Shown here piece after piece: positions 34,919 through 44,270 of a stretch of DNA of 64,000 bases; the first letter of the stretch is position 1; each line of letters begins with the position of its first letter. The stretch spans positions 51,428 to 115,427 of the forward strand of contig NZ_JAAAWO010000013.1 in NCBI RefSeq assembly GCF_010500895.1, written 5' to 3'. A program made the translations under genes and the position numbers. This DNA comes from Alteromonas genovensis. Lineage in GTDB: Bacteria; Pseudomonadota; Gammaproteobacteria; Enterobacterales; Alteromonadaceae. Below the pieces are notes generated by a model. The model was not told where the DNA came from. It worked only from the letters and a program-made list of their open reading frames with translations, and ran no database searches.

Positions 34919-37567
34919 TTAAAAGTCGTATTTAAATGACAACCTAATTCCTGTACCGCGTGTCTCTGACCTAAGCAGTGCATCGTTAAACTCTATTTCA
35001 CGATCCTCACCTAAAATATTCTGAACCCGCAATGTGACAGTGCTATTAAAATCTGGATAGTACTTGTACACCATATCTAGCGAGTGAAACGGCTGCTCAT
35101 AGTTGTCGTCGAAGCCATCGATACCCGCTATAAGAATACGCTCACCAAATACGTTGTATACCAGTGACGCAGTGTGCTCACCGTTGTCTGAGTCGTAACC
35201 TAACTGCATGTTCAACACATACTGAGAGTGACCCGTCATACGTCGTTCCACATTCGTAATTGCTGCAGATACGCCGGTTTGATCCACAATACTCTGGCGA
35301 TCTAATACAATTTCAGAGTCGCTCACAGTAATGTTACCGGTAGTAAATAGATTGTCCCATATACCGTCGCCGATAAAGGCTAAGTCTTGTAGGAACTCAA
35401 ATTCAACCCCGTAAACCTCACCAGATTCAGCATTTGCAATACGAATAAGCGGTGGACCATCCTGAGCCGGCGACTGAACTGACTCGATTGGCGCTTCCAT
35501 ATCTTTATAGAAAAGGCCTACCGATAAGTTGTTGCCTGCTTCGCGATACCATTCCCAACGTAAATCGTAGTTAATAATATCCGTAGTGCTAACACCTGGC
35601 GTACCCGCAATTGGGAAGTTCGTTAACGGGTCTAGGTAAGTGGCCGATGACACTTCACGAAGATCCGGGCGAACTACCGTTTGACCAATGCTTGCACGCA
35701 ACTGCATATCGTCTTCAAGGAAGTAGGTTACAGCAAGCGCTGGATAAAACCCGTCTTCTTGGAACGCTAATTGTGAACGATCGGCTTCGTTACTTAAGTC
35801 AAACTGATTAGTGCGCGGATCCAGTGGCGCAACCACCTGACGGAAATCTTCATAACGTGCACCACCGGTGAAACGCCATTTGTTGTCGTAGAAGAAATCG
35901 GCTTCAAAGTAGTAAGCATCAACCTTTTGACCTGCTACGTAATCATCGCCCGCGATTGTGGTATCACGAATAATTGGTCGACTCGATAACTCTAGAGAAT
36001 CGAGAACGCTATCGCTGAAAATCTCGCTAAAGTCGTTACCGTCTAAAATAGAACGGTTTTCAACACCTAGCGTGTTGATGTCAAAGCGACGGTTTTCAGC
36101 AGAACGCGTTTTAGTGACAAAACTCGCTCCAACCTTTAACTCAGTTTCCCAAACACCAAAGGACATCGGGTAAGTCACGTTGTAACCAAAGTTCTCTAAA
36201 CGGTCGTGAAGGTCTTGGAACGTATAACGGGCCGCTGTTTGAGCATCTGACAAGAAAATTTCATTTTCTTCGTCAAAAATACCGTCTTGATTCACGTCTT
36301 CCATAACGAAACGCGCGTTAAAGTTACCTGGGGCATGACGTACAGAACGACCTAATGAGTATGTCCAGTCAACGCCCATAAAGTTTAATTCTGGGAATGT
36401 ATGCTGACCTTTTACCTGGTTGGTATAAAGTGAACGCTCTTCATACTGTATGTCGATATCGCGAATACGTAGGCCTTCTGCTTGGTTTAAGTTTTCAGTG
36501 TTACCAAACATTTCACGAATTTCATCGCGGGTGTCGTTCAACACGATGAGGCTGTAATCAATGCGATGCTTTCTATCGTAGTCTACGCCCAGAGTTAACA
36601 GCGAAGACCAAGTTACCGTTTGCTCTGTACCTTGAATATCATCAAAGAAGCGTACATTGATAATGTCATCGCCGACCAAGTCTGGGTCTTGCAGCTCATA
36701 TTCTTCTGAAGAACGGGTCTGCGTAGAGTAACGTGACGTGGCTAAGAAACCAAAACGCCAATCATCATCGTAATCGTAGCTATCACCATAAGTGACGTTG
36801 AAGCGCATGTCAGGATCCGCTGACGTTGTTTCAAGACCGTATGCTCTGTTTGTTCCCTTAAATAGCTCTAACGCTTCTTCAGGTTCCAAATCATCTAAGA
36901 AGTTCTTTGAATCCCAACGTTCTTGAATGGCCGCTGAAGCTGCGCGTGTACCATCATCTTCACCTGTCCAATCACGACCGCCACCGGCATAATCTAACAC
37001 GTCACCAGAGTTTTCCGTATCGATACCAACGGCTGCAGATAAGTTAAACACGCGCTGTGTAGGTATAGATTTTAATCGGATATTTACGTTACCACCACCG
37101 AATGCTGCAGGCATTGACGGTGAATACGATTTTTGAACCGCTAGACTCTCGATTATGCTCGATGGGAATAAATCCAGAGGTATTACGTTACGCGTAGGAT
37201 CTGGACTTGGAACAATGGCACCGTTTAGCTGTGTTGATGAGTAACGCTCACCAAGACCACGCACATAGATGAATCGACCATCAACCAATGTTAAGCCAGT
37301 TACACGACGAAGGGCTCCCGCTGCATCACTATCACCAGTACGAGCTATCTGCTCAGCACCCATGATGTCAGCTACGAAAGCTTGATTTTTACGTTCTTCC
37401 ATTACTGCCGTTGCGGTGCCCTTTAGGCGCGTACCGGTAGCCACTACTTCTTCAATCACTTCATCTTCATCTGATTGAGCGTAGGCCATAGTCGTTGGAA
37501 ACAAGATACTTGCTGCAACAGCTAAGCTGATGGGTTTTAGAAGAAACCTGTTAGCAGGTCTGTTCAT
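34919..37567 (-). CDS. TonB-dependent outer-membrane receptor, substrate unknown
   Basis: An 882-aa ligand-gated outer-membrane transporter. Signal peptide to about residue 30 (TTMAYAQ), then a TonB-box-like stretch (EEVVATGTRLKG) and the plug domain (VTGLTLVDGRFIYVRGLGER, NGAIVPSPDPTRNVIPLDLF, FGGGNVNIRLKSIP). The 22-strand barrel ends in the expected C-terminal aromatic (SFKYDF). It lies between a duplicated surface-type lipoprotein and the TonB energiser genes. Given the PHO boxes and phoBR nearby, phosphate or an organophosphate is the most economical substrate guess, but that is inference. Confidence 0.93.
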   Translation of the reverse strand: MNRPANRFLLKPISLAVAASILFPTTMAYAQSDEDEVIEEVVATGTRLKGTATAVMEERKNQAFVADIMGAEQIARTGDSDAAGALRRVTGLTLVDGRFIYVRGLGERYSSTQLNGAIVPSPDPTRNVIPLDLFPSSIIESLAVQKSYSPSMPAAFGGGNVNIRLKSIPTQRVFNLSAAVGIDTENSGDVLDYAGGGRDWTGEDDGTRAASAAIQERWDSKNFLDDLEPEEALELFKGTNRAYGLETTSADPDMRFNVTYGDSYDYDDDWRFGFLATSRYSTQTRSSEEYELQDPDLVGDDIINVRFFDDIQGTEQTVTWSSLLTLGVDYDRKHRIDYSLIVLNDTRDEIREMFGNTENLNQAEGLRIRDIDIQYEERSLYTNQVKGQHTFPELNFMGVDWTYSLGRSVRHAPGNFNARFVMEDVNQDGIFDEENEIFLSDAQTAARYTFQDLHDRLENFGYNVTYPMSFGVWETELKVGASFVTKTRSAENRRFDINTLGVENRSILDGNDFSEIFSDSVLDSLELSSRPIIRDTTIAGDDYVAGQKVDAYYFEADFFYDNKWRFTGGARYEDFRQVVAPLDPRTNQFDLSNEADRSQLAFQEDGFYPALAVTYFLEDDMQLRASIGQTVVRPDLREVSSATYLDPLTNFPIAGTPGVSTTDIINYDLRWEWYREAGNNLSVGLFYKDMEAPIESVQSPAQDGPPLIRIANAESGEVYGVEFEFLQDLAFIGDGIWDNLFTTGNITVSDSEIVLDRQSIVDQTGVSAAITNVERRMTGHSQYVLNMQLGYDSDNGEHTASLVYNVFGERILIAGIDGFDDNYEQPFHSLDMVYKYYPDFNSTVTLRVQNILGEDREIEFNDALLRSETRGTGIRLSFKYDF

Positions 37568-37628
37568 GATGAACCTCTTTAGAAAGGAATACTTTTACGA
37601 ATAAAAAATTCGTGTCTTACAAACTTAA

Positions 37629-37662
37629 AAGCAAGTGCGTCACTTTTGCAACGCACTTGCTT
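37629..37662 (-). terminator. Hairpin terminator / attenuator between lipoprotein and receptor genes
   Basis: Perfect 12-base stem AAGCAAGTGCGT / ACGCACTTGCTT with a 10-base loop, with T-rich flanks on both sides. It sits 23 bases after the lipoprotein stop and about 60 bases before the receptor start. No PHO box is seen between it and the receptor, so partial read-through is plausible. Confidence 0.88.
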
Positions 37663-37685
37663 GTTTTTCGCTAGTGAACTAGGTC

Positions 37686-40481
37686 TTATTCAAGACCTAC
37701 AGTCCAACCTGCAGTCCAATCGTTGTCAGCGTCTTTTACTGCACCGATAAAGTCCACAGAAGAGAAGAAGCTATCTAGTGTTGAAACGTCTGTCGCCGCT
37801 GTTGCATCTACTGTGTAGATACCGTCAAGTACAGTTGCAGTTTCGTCTAGTAAACTATTACCAGTTTGAGCTGTGAACCACGCAGTTTGGTCGAAGTCAC
37901 CCGAGTCACGAACGTTTTCCGCACATGCTAGTACTGATGTCTCAAAGGTTAGTTGAGGGTCGTTAGTACCGTCCATGTTGGCTAGTAGCGTAGTGTCGCC
38001 ATCGCTTAGGTCAGCTTCGAAACACTCACCCATGCCAGCAGGACCTGTTACAACAAAGTTGTAAAGTTGCGCGTTGGTTTGGTCTCGAAGTAGAACACCT
38101 TCTGAGTCAGCGTTAGCCGTATCGAACTCGTTACCAATAATAGTCATATTAGCAACCATTGGGTTAGAGAACGCTAGGCCGTCACCGCCATCGCCATCAC
38201 CTTCAATGGCACGGTTAGCGTCAGAGTTATCGTCTGCATGCTTAACAAGTACAAACTGTAGCTTACCTTCGTAGCCGTTGTCCCAATCTACAGAGTCATC
38301 TTGAATGCCTGTAAGAGTAAGGTACTTAACGTTTACTGCACCACCGAAGAACTCAACACCGTCATCCGCGTTTTTGTGAACTTGTACATACTCAACAGTC
38401 GTACCAGAACCAACGCCGCCGAAAGTGATACCGTTTAATTCGTTATCTGGAGCTATTTCGAAACCACCGTGCATTACGCGAACATAGCGAAGTGTACCAG
38501 AGCTGTCTTCGTTGTCTGTTCCACCGAATACCGCACCTTCCTGCGCACCTTCAACTTGAAGTGCACACTCAGTACCGTCTTGAGGACACTTGGTCGATTC
38601 GCCGTTACCTAGCACGATCATACCGCCCCATTGACCTGCTTCACCCGCTTCAAGGCCACCAACAACGTGGTCACGTGAAGTAAAAGTAATTGGGCTTTCA
38701 GCAGTACCGTTTGCATCAATTTCTGAGTCACGGCTAACTACTAAGTAATCGTTACCAGATGCACCGTAAACTGTTACACCAGGCTCAACAGTAAGTGTTG
38801 CGCTGTTTTCTTTGTCGCCACCGATGAACACTGCACCAGAAAGCGCATATAAATTGCCCTCTGTAAGCGTTAGGTCAGACGTTACCGTACCTGAGATTTC
38901 ACACGTAGTCGTTTCGCCGTCTACTGGTGTGATAGTGGTTGTGCCGGCTGGGCAACCAGATACTGATTGAACCAGGTCGATGTTACCGCCACCGAAGCCG
39001 AATGCCCAACCTTGACGCCAGTCAGTTTCACCAACGGCACCAACAAAGGTATTTGCTTCAAAGAAAGTATCTAAAAGAACAGATGCGTCGCCGCCAGCAG
39101 TAAGAAGTGCACTTTCTGCAGTTAGCGTGCCGTCTGGGTTAAGACCAAGGTTTGCACGGTCTTCAAACGCGATTAGTTGGTTACTTTCTTGTCCAGTAAA
39201 CCACGTTTCTAGGTCAACTGCACCTTCAGGTGAATTAAACGGCTCAGAACATGCAATTGCAGAATGAGTCATTGTAAGGTCACCGTCAGAAAGGTTGGCT
39301 TGAACCGTTTCATCAGTGTCCATTTCTAAACACTCGCCCATCGCTTCTGGACCAGTGATAAGGAAGTTCATTAAGTTTGCGCCAGTTTGGTCGCGAAGTA
39401 AAAGACCTTCTGAATCAGCATCTGCTGTGTCGAACGTGTTACCAATCACTGTCATGTTAGCAACCATTGGCTTAGAGAAATCTAGGCCGTCACCACCATC
39501 ACCATCACCTTCAATAGCGCGGTTAGCATCAGAGTTGTCAGCCGCGTGCTGAACGTAAACGTACTGAATTTTACCTTTGTAGCCATTATCCCAGTCTACT
39601 GAGTCATCTTGGTTACCAGTAAGCACTAAATGCTTTGCATTTACCGCACCACCGAAAAACTCTACACCGTCGTCGGCATTGCTGTGTACCTGTACATAAT
39701 CAACCTCTGTACCAGAACCAACACCGCCGAACGTAATACCGTTAAGCTCATTGTCAGGTGCAATTTCGAAACCCGCATACTTAACAACAACGTATTTAAG
39801 AATACCTGAGCTGTCGGTGTCATCATTACCACCGAATACTGCACCTTCTTCTGCACCTTCTACTTGAAGCGCACAATCAGAGCCGTCTTGAGGACACTTG
39901 GTAGAGTTACCGTTACCTAGGATAACCACACCACCCCATTGGCCTGCGCCAACTTCGTCACCAACCACGTCGTTGAACGATGTCATGATTACTGGAGCAG
40001 ATGCAGTACCTTCTGCTTCGATTTTTGAATCACGACTTATTACTAGATAATCCGCACCAGTGCGACCGAAGATAACGGTACCTTCTTCAACAGCAAGCGT
40101 TACGCTGTCAGCTTTGTCGTTACCTACAAATACAGGCCCTTCAAGTGCCCATACTGTGTCGTTTGTTAGAGTAATAACGCCTTGGTCGTCTGCATCATCA
40201 GCGGTCAAACGACCAGAAAGAACGCGAACTTCAACTGTTTGACCAAATGCGTCAGAAACTTCGCCGCTAAGAAAAGAACTTGCTTCGCCAGGCGCATTGC
40301 TTACTGGGTCGGTTGTACCGCCGTCGCTGCCGCTACCATCACCAGCGTCGTTATTGTTATTTGTTGTAGTTGTAACGCTGTTGTCAATATCGCCTTCGCT
40401 GATATTGATATCGCCACCACAGCCTGCTAGCACTAATGCTGTAGCAATTGCTGAAGCTTTAAAAAGTTGCTTAAGTTCCAT
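37686..40481 (-). CDS. Large lipoprotein with two near-identical halves
   Basis: A 931-aa protein. I start at ATG 40481 (MELKQLFKASAIATALVLAGCGG) with GGAGA upstream; the lipobox LAGC is clear (Cys about residue 21). A Asn/Asp/Gly-rich linker follows. The chain is two homologous halves of about 400 residues: each has WGG(V/M)(V/I)(I/V)LGNG, STKCPQDG, CALQVEG, GFEIAPDNELNGITFGGVGS, DDGVEFFGGAVN, DDSVDWDNGY and DANRAIEGDGDGGDGL. Paired Cys recur in each half, and the repetitive strand pattern suggests a right-handed beta-helix. It is the first gene before the TonB-dependent receptor. Family not recognised by name; role as a surface substrate-capture partner is inference. Confidence 0.85.
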   Translation of the reverse strand: MELKQLFKASAIATALVLAGCGGDINISEGDIDNSVTTTTNNNNDAGDGSGSDGGTTDPVSNAPGEASSFLSGEVSDAFGQTVEVRVLSGRLTADDADDQGVITLTNDTVWALEGPVFVGNDKADSVTLAVEEGTVIFGRTGADYLVISRDSKIEAEGTASAPVIMTSFNDVVGDEVGAGQWGGVVILGNGNSTKCPQDGSDCALQVEGAEEGAVFGGNDDTDSSGILKYVVVKYAGFEIAPDNELNGITFGGVGSGTEVDYVQVHSNADDGVEFFGGAVNAKHLVLTGNQDDSVDWDNGYKGKIQYVYVQHAADNSDANRAIEGDGDGGDGLDFSKPMVANMTVIGNTFDTADADSEGLLLRDQTGANLMNFLITGPEAMGECLEMDTDETVQANLSDGDLTMTHSAIACSEPFNSPEGAVDLETWFTGQESNQLIAFEDRANLGLNPDGTLTAESALLTAGGDASVLLDTFFEANTFVGAVGETDWRQGWAFGFGGGNIDLVQSVSGCPAGTTTITPVDGETTTCEISGTVTSDLTLTEGNLYALSGAVFIGGDKENSATLTVEPGVTVYGASGNDYLVVSRDSEIDANGTAESPITFTSRDHVVGGLEAGEAGQWGGMIVLGNGESTKCPQDGTECALQVEGAQEGAVFGGTDNEDSSGTLRYVRVMHGGFEIAPDNELNGITFGGVGSGTTVEYVQVHKNADDGVEFFGGAVNVKYLTLTGIQDDSVDWDNGYEGKLQFVLVKHADDNSDANRAIEGDGDGGDGLAFSNPMVANMTIIGNEFDTANADSEGVLLRDQTNAQLYNFVVTGPAGMGECFEADLSDGDTTLLANMDGTNDPQLTFETSVLACAENVRDSGDFDQTAWFTAQTGNSLLDETATVLDGIYTVDATAATDVSTLDSFFSSVDFIGAVKDADNDWTAGWTVGLE

Positions 40482-40568
40482 GTGTTTCTCCAAGTGCGGT
40501 ATTTTTATGGATTTTGAAAACGACGAAACTGTACCTAAGCTAAATGACACATTTGTTACATAAAAAAA

Positions 40569-40586
40569 CTGTCATAAAAGTTTCAC
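40569..40586 (+). promoter_or_regulatory. Second PHO-box-like site near the lipoprotein gene
   Basis: CTGTCATAAAAGTTTCAC on the plus strand: first half perfect, second half GTTTCAC differs at two positions, 11-base periodicity kept. About 90 bases upstream of the lipoprotein start but in the opposite orientation. Confidence 0.55.
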
Positions 40587-40760
40587 ATAAAAAGCCTGAA
40601 CTTTAGACTAATGGCTTAAAAAAGAAGAAAATTTGGAATAATAAGAGTTTAAGGGCTATTAGCGCTGATTTTTTTGCCTGTGAAGGAACGAGCGACAACG
40701 GCTACAGATAAAAAAAATTAGGAGAAATATGACAGTGTCACAACGAGGGAACCACGCTGC

Positions 40761-40778
40761 ATGACACTTTAGTTACAG
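40761..40778 (-). promoter_or_regulatory. PHO-box-like PhoB site upstream of the lipoprotein-receptor genes
   Basis: Minus-strand CTGTAACTAAAGTGTCAT: one mismatch to the PHO consensus in each 7-base half, exact 4-base spacer. A further TTGTCAT half-site lies just upstream. It sits just past the end of the PstS-like gene. Confidence 0.7.
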
Positions 40779-40799
40779 TTTTTATGACAATATTTACGC

Positions 40800-41921
40800 T
40801 TAATTACCCAACAGACGGCGCTGTCGCAATAACACATCTTCGCGAATGGGGAAGTATCCATCTCGGATAACCTGGTTTTGTCCCTGCTGCGATAAAATAT
40901 AGCGGATAAATTCTCTTTCAAGAGTAGGCAATGGCTCACCCGGTTTTTTATTCACCACCAAATAAAGAAAGCGTGCAAAGGGATAAGTCTCATCTCGCAC
41001 AGTATCGATAGACAGAGGAATCAAGCTATCCATGGTTTCACCTAACGCGAGTGCCCTTACCCCCGCGGTCTTATATCCATAGGCTGCATAGCCAATAGCG
41101 CCGGTTCCACTTGCAACTGACAGTACTACCGATGCCGACCCCGGCTGTTCATTCACCGTATTTTTAAAATCGCCATCGCATAACGCCGTTACTTTAAACA
41201 GCCCATACGTACCCGATACCGAATTACGCCCATAAAGTCGAATTGGTGAGCGATAGCCATTTTCATCCACGCCTAATTGCGACCAGCGGATAATTTGCTT
41301 TTCTGCACCACAATAAAGGGTCTGAGAAAAAATGGCGTCAACATTCTCTAACGTCATACCTTGAAGCGGGTTTCGTCTATCCACGAAAATAGCAATCGCA
41401 TCCATGGCTACTTTTAAAACCGTCGGTGGATAACCATGCACATTAATAAAGTCTCGAATTTCACTGGGCTTTAGCGCCCTACTCATTGGCCCGATTGTCG
41501 CCGTGCCCTCAATAAGCGCGGGCGGCGCGGTTGATGAGCCCGAAGCTTGAATTTGAAACCCCACCTGTGGATACAAGGTTTTGAATTCTTGCGACCAAAA
41601 CGTCATTAGGTTGGCAAGCGTATCTGACCCCACCGAGGATAACTTTCCGGCAACGCCTGGCACTCGCTCATAATTGGGTATAGACGGCTTGGTCGAAACA
41701 TCCGGCGTATTGATGCCGTTGCTTGCTGTGTTGGTCGATGGCTTTTGAACACTATTGGTTTGAGTTCTGCTGGTTTGAATACTACTGGTTTGAATACTAC
41801 TGGTTTGAATACTACTGGTTTGAATACTGCTGGCCTGCGCGGCGCTCGCAACAACTAACGCAGCTAATACAGTTACCATACATAATGCAGAGACTCTGTT
41901 GACCAAACTCACTCTTTTCAT
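40800..41921 (-). CDS. pstS: PstS-like phosphate-binding protein
   Basis: Periplasmic phosphate-binding protein of the PstS/PBP-like family, 373 aa. Signal peptide ends near SAAQA. Then six copies of a 5-residue repeat (SSIQT type) and a Thr/Ser/Pro-rich linker to about residue 85. Phosphate-site text follows: SVGSDTLANLM, IQASGSSTAPPAL and GRNSVSGTYGLF. C-terminal half is family-typical (VLSVASGTGAIGYAAYGY). It follows phoR by 69 bases on the same strand. No pstC, pstA, pstB or phoU lies in the window, so either those are elsewhere or this protein serves another system. Confidence 0.88.
   Translation of the reverse strand: MKRVSLVNRVSALCMVTVLAALVVASAAQASSIQTSSIQTSSIQTSSIQTSRTQTNSVQKPSTNTASNGINTPDVSTKPSIPNYERVPGVAGKLSSVGSDTLANLMTFWSQEFKTLYPQVGFQIQASGSSTAPPALIEGTATIGPMSRALKPSEIRDFINVHGYPPTVLKVAMDAIAIFVDRRNPLQGMTLENVDAIFSQTLYCGAEKQIIRWSQLGVDENGYRSPIRLYGRNSVSGTYGLFKVTALCDGDFKNTVNEQPGSASVVLSVASGTGAIGYAAYGYKTAGVRALALGETMDSLIPLSIDTVRDETYPFARFLYLVVNKKPGEPLPTLEREFIRYILSQQGQNQVIRDGYFPIREDVLLRQRRLLGN
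41746..41835. repeat. In-frame 15-base tandem repeats in the PstS-like gene
   Basis: Six units of 15 bases, consensus TGAATACTACTGGTT on the plus strand (41746, 41761, 41776, 41791, 41806, 41821); the middle three are identical. They encode SSIQT-type pentapeptides right after the signal peptide. Copy-number change would keep the frame. Confidence 0.93.
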
Positions 41922-41990
41922 TCAAACGCCTTCATTCATCCACCTGCATTCACACGCTTTTATTTATAAACCAGTACTCATTATCTGAAA

Positions 41991-43292
41991 TCATGATTGA
42001 TCGGCGATAAGCTCATTGTCTAACACAAATGAAAAATGACTGCCTTTACCAATCTCACTGCTTATATCGAGAGACGAATTATGATGGCTAAGCACGTGTT
42101 TCACAATAGATAGCCCTAATCCCGAGCCACCGGTTTTTCTAGAGCGAGCTTTATCAACCCGATAAAAACGCTCGGTAAGTCGATTTAAATGAGTTGGCTC
42201 AATGCCATCACCATTATCAATAACAGAAAACTGGGCACCGGCAGACTGGCGGCTCCAATAAACGTTAATCTCACCGCCTGGCGGCGTGTAGTGCACGGCA
42301 TTAAATACCAAATTAGAACAAGCGCTACGCAATTCTGTTTCAACGCCATATACAAACAAGTCATCTTCTATATGAAATTTGATTGTATGTTGCTTTTCTT
42401 TATTAAGTGCTTGGGCTTCACGCTCTATCAACGCAAGCATAGAGCCAATATTAACGACGTTTTCGTATACCCTTTCTGAACTGGCTTCTATTCTAGACAG
42501 CACTAGCAGGTCTTCAATCAGATTTTGCATTCGATGAGTTTGGGTTTCCATTTCATGCATGGCTTTTTTCATGAAGGGATTAGCATCGTCACTTTCCGGC
42601 ATTATCTCTAAGTACCCGTTAATGACCGTTAACGGCGTGCGGAGTTCGTGAGACACGTTGGCCACAAAATCTTTGCGCATGGCCTCTAATTGGGACACGC
42701 GGGTAATATCTCGGGCAATGAGCAGCAAATGCTCCTCACCATAAGGCATAATTCGATATTCGAAGGTTTTATTAGCGTTTGTCGGCGACGGTACTTCAAT
42801 GGGATACTTATAATTGCCCGCATGAAAGTATTGAATGAACTCTGGGTGTCTAATTAAATTGTCGAGCCGACGCCCGGCGTCTTTTGGCCACTTCAACCCA
42901 AGTTCAAGTCTTGCTAATCGGTTACACCATAAAATACAGGCTTTAGAATCAACTACCACGGCAGCATCAGGCAATGCCTCAGACCCTTCCCTAAAGCGCT
43001 TTACTAGCTCACCAAGCTCTTTTCGCTTATTGCGGTTTCTGCGCTGTAAATAGTAAATCCCTTCATATATATGTTCCCACACGCCACGGACTGTGGGGGG
43101 AGACATTTTTCGGCTATGCCACAACCAGCGATTTAATTTGTACAAATGCCAGTAATTAAATAGCAGTAAAATGACAGCGCCAAAGGCCACAGCAAATACC
43201 ATATCGTTAATTAACCATCCTCCAATGGCAAACGCCACCAAGAATAATAATAAACGAACCGTACTTCTGAACCATGAGAAGGGGTAATACAT
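41991..43292 (-). CDS. phoR: PhoR, phosphate-regulon sensor histidine kinase
   Basis: Membrane kinase that phosphorylates PhoB when phosphate is scarce. I start at ATG 43292 (MYYPFSWFRST), giving 433 aa, close to E. coli PhoR (431); a GTG at 43325 is possible. Two membrane helices lie in residues 10-50 (LLLFLVAFAIGGWLI, FAVAFGAVILLLFNY). A PAS domain follows (LPDAAVVVDSKACILWCN), then HisKA (FVANVSHELRTPLTVINGYL) and HATPase (NLVFNAVHYTPPGG, DNGDGIEP, GGSGLGLSIVKHVLSHH). It starts 69 bases after the phoB stop. Confidence 0.95.
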   Translation of the reverse strand: MYYPFSWFRSTVRLLLFLVAFAIGGWLINDMVFAVAFGAVILLLFNYWHLYKLNRWLWHSRKMSPPTVRGVWEHIYEGIYYLQRRNRNKRKELGELVKRFREGSEALPDAAVVVDSKACILWCNRLARLELGLKWPKDAGRRLDNLIRHPEFIQYFHAGNYKYPIEVPSPTNANKTFEYRIMPYGEEHLLLIARDITRVSQLEAMRKDFVANVSHELRTPLTVINGYLEIMPESDDANPFMKKAMHEMETQTHRMQNLIEDLLVLSRIEASSERVYENVVNIGSMLALIEREAQALNKEKQHTIKFHIEDDLFVYGVETELRSACSNLVFNAVHYTPPGGEINVYWSRQSAGAQFSVIDNGDGIEPTHLNRLTERFYRVDKARSRKTGGSGLGLSIVKHVLSHHNSSLDISSEIGKGSHFSFVLDNELIADQS

Positions 43293-43361
43293 AGTGGAAC
43301 TCGTGTTACAGAAATTTACGGACACATGGCCGATAGCACAATGTGTCCCTAGTGTGGGGCG

Positions 43362-44051
43362 TTAAGACTTACCTGAAAAGCGGTATCCGGCTCCACGGAC
43401 GGTTTGAATCATAGCATCATGACCATGACTCGAGATAGCTTTGCGCAATCGTCGAATATGCACATCTACGGTTCTATCTTCAACATACACATTTGTGCCC
43501 CACACATTGTCGAGCAGTAACTCTCGACTGTACACGCGCTCTGGGTGCGTCATGAAAAAGTGCAGTAGCTTAAACTCGGTGGGGCCCATATCTAGTGGCT
43601 CGTCGTTTGCCGTAACACGGTGAGAAACTGGCTCAAGCTTTAGGCCATTGAATTCGATAGGCTCTTCGTTTGACGTTGGCGTTACGCGGCGCATTACCGC
43701 TTTTATTCGGGCGACTAATTCTTTGGGAGAAAATGGCTTGGTAATATAGTCGTCTGCACCTGCATCTAAACCGCGAATTTTATCTTCTTCTTCGCCTCTT
43801 GCGGTAAGCATAATTACTGGGATATCTCTTGTGAACTCATGCTGCTTTAGGCTTTTGGCCAGCTGCACACCACTTCCACCAGGTAACATCCAGTCGAGCA
43901 GAATAAGATCAGGATACGGCTCACACACTTTCTCTTTGGCAATATCAAAATCTTCTGCTTCAATTACAGTGAAACTAGATTGTTCTAAAACGAATTTTAG
44001 CATTTCACGAATGGGGGCTTCATCTTCAACCACCAATATTGTGCGAGACAT
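43362..44051 (-). CDS. phoB: PhoB, phosphate-regulon response regulator
   Basis: OmpR-type DNA-binding regulator of phosphate starvation. I start at ATG 44051 ([18 protein letters not shown]), giving 229 aa, the length of E. coli PhoB; the open frame extends to 44147 but that part is not family-like. Receiver: acceptor Asp in [13 protein letters not shown], Lys in [11 protein letters not shown]. Winged helix: [50 protein letters not shown] box lies 50 bases upstream, so it should activate itself. Confidence 0.97.
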   Translation of the reverse strand: MSRTILVVEDEAPIREMLKFVLEQSSFTVIEAEDFDIAKEKVCEPYPDLILLDWMLPGGSGVQLAKSLKQHEFTRDIPVIMLTARGEEEDKIRGLDAGADDYITKPFSPKELVARIKAVMRRVTPTSNEEPIEFNGLKLEPVSHRVTANDEPLDMGPTEFKLLHFFMTHPERVYSRELLLDNVWGTNVYVEDRTVDVHIRRLRKAISSHGHDAMIQTVRGAGYRFSGKS

Positions 44052-44100
44052 GTTTGTTTTCCTAGTCATTTCTAATTTTTCGCTATTATTAATGTGGTCT

Positions 44101-44118
44101 GTGACAGTTTTATTAAAG
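44101..44118 (-). promoter_or_regulatory. PHO box upstream of phoB
   Basis: Minus-strand CTTTAATAAAACTGTCAC: second half perfect, first half two mismatches to CTGTCAT, spacer 4 bases. The position, 50 bases before the phoB start, is that of an autoregulatory site. Confidence 0.78.
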
Positions 44119-44270
44119 TCATTACAATTATGTGTCAAGTTTTGCATATATTCTACTCAGTACATAGTTTGAACACATAATCTTGTTAATTAATAGAAAT
44201 TTGCATATTCTTACGAGGCAAAAGCGCATAGAGCTACACTACTCGATTTTAGACAGGGGCAAGTTTATCG

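Larger units (their letters stand above)
40482..40799. promoter_or_regulatory. Control region of the lipoprotein-receptor genes
   Basis: 318 non-coding, AT-rich bases between the PstS-like gene and the lipoprotein start. It carries two PHO-box-like sites (40761-40778 minus, 40569-40586 plus). A long 5' leader of about 250 bases is implied if the first site sets the promoter. Confidence 0.6.
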
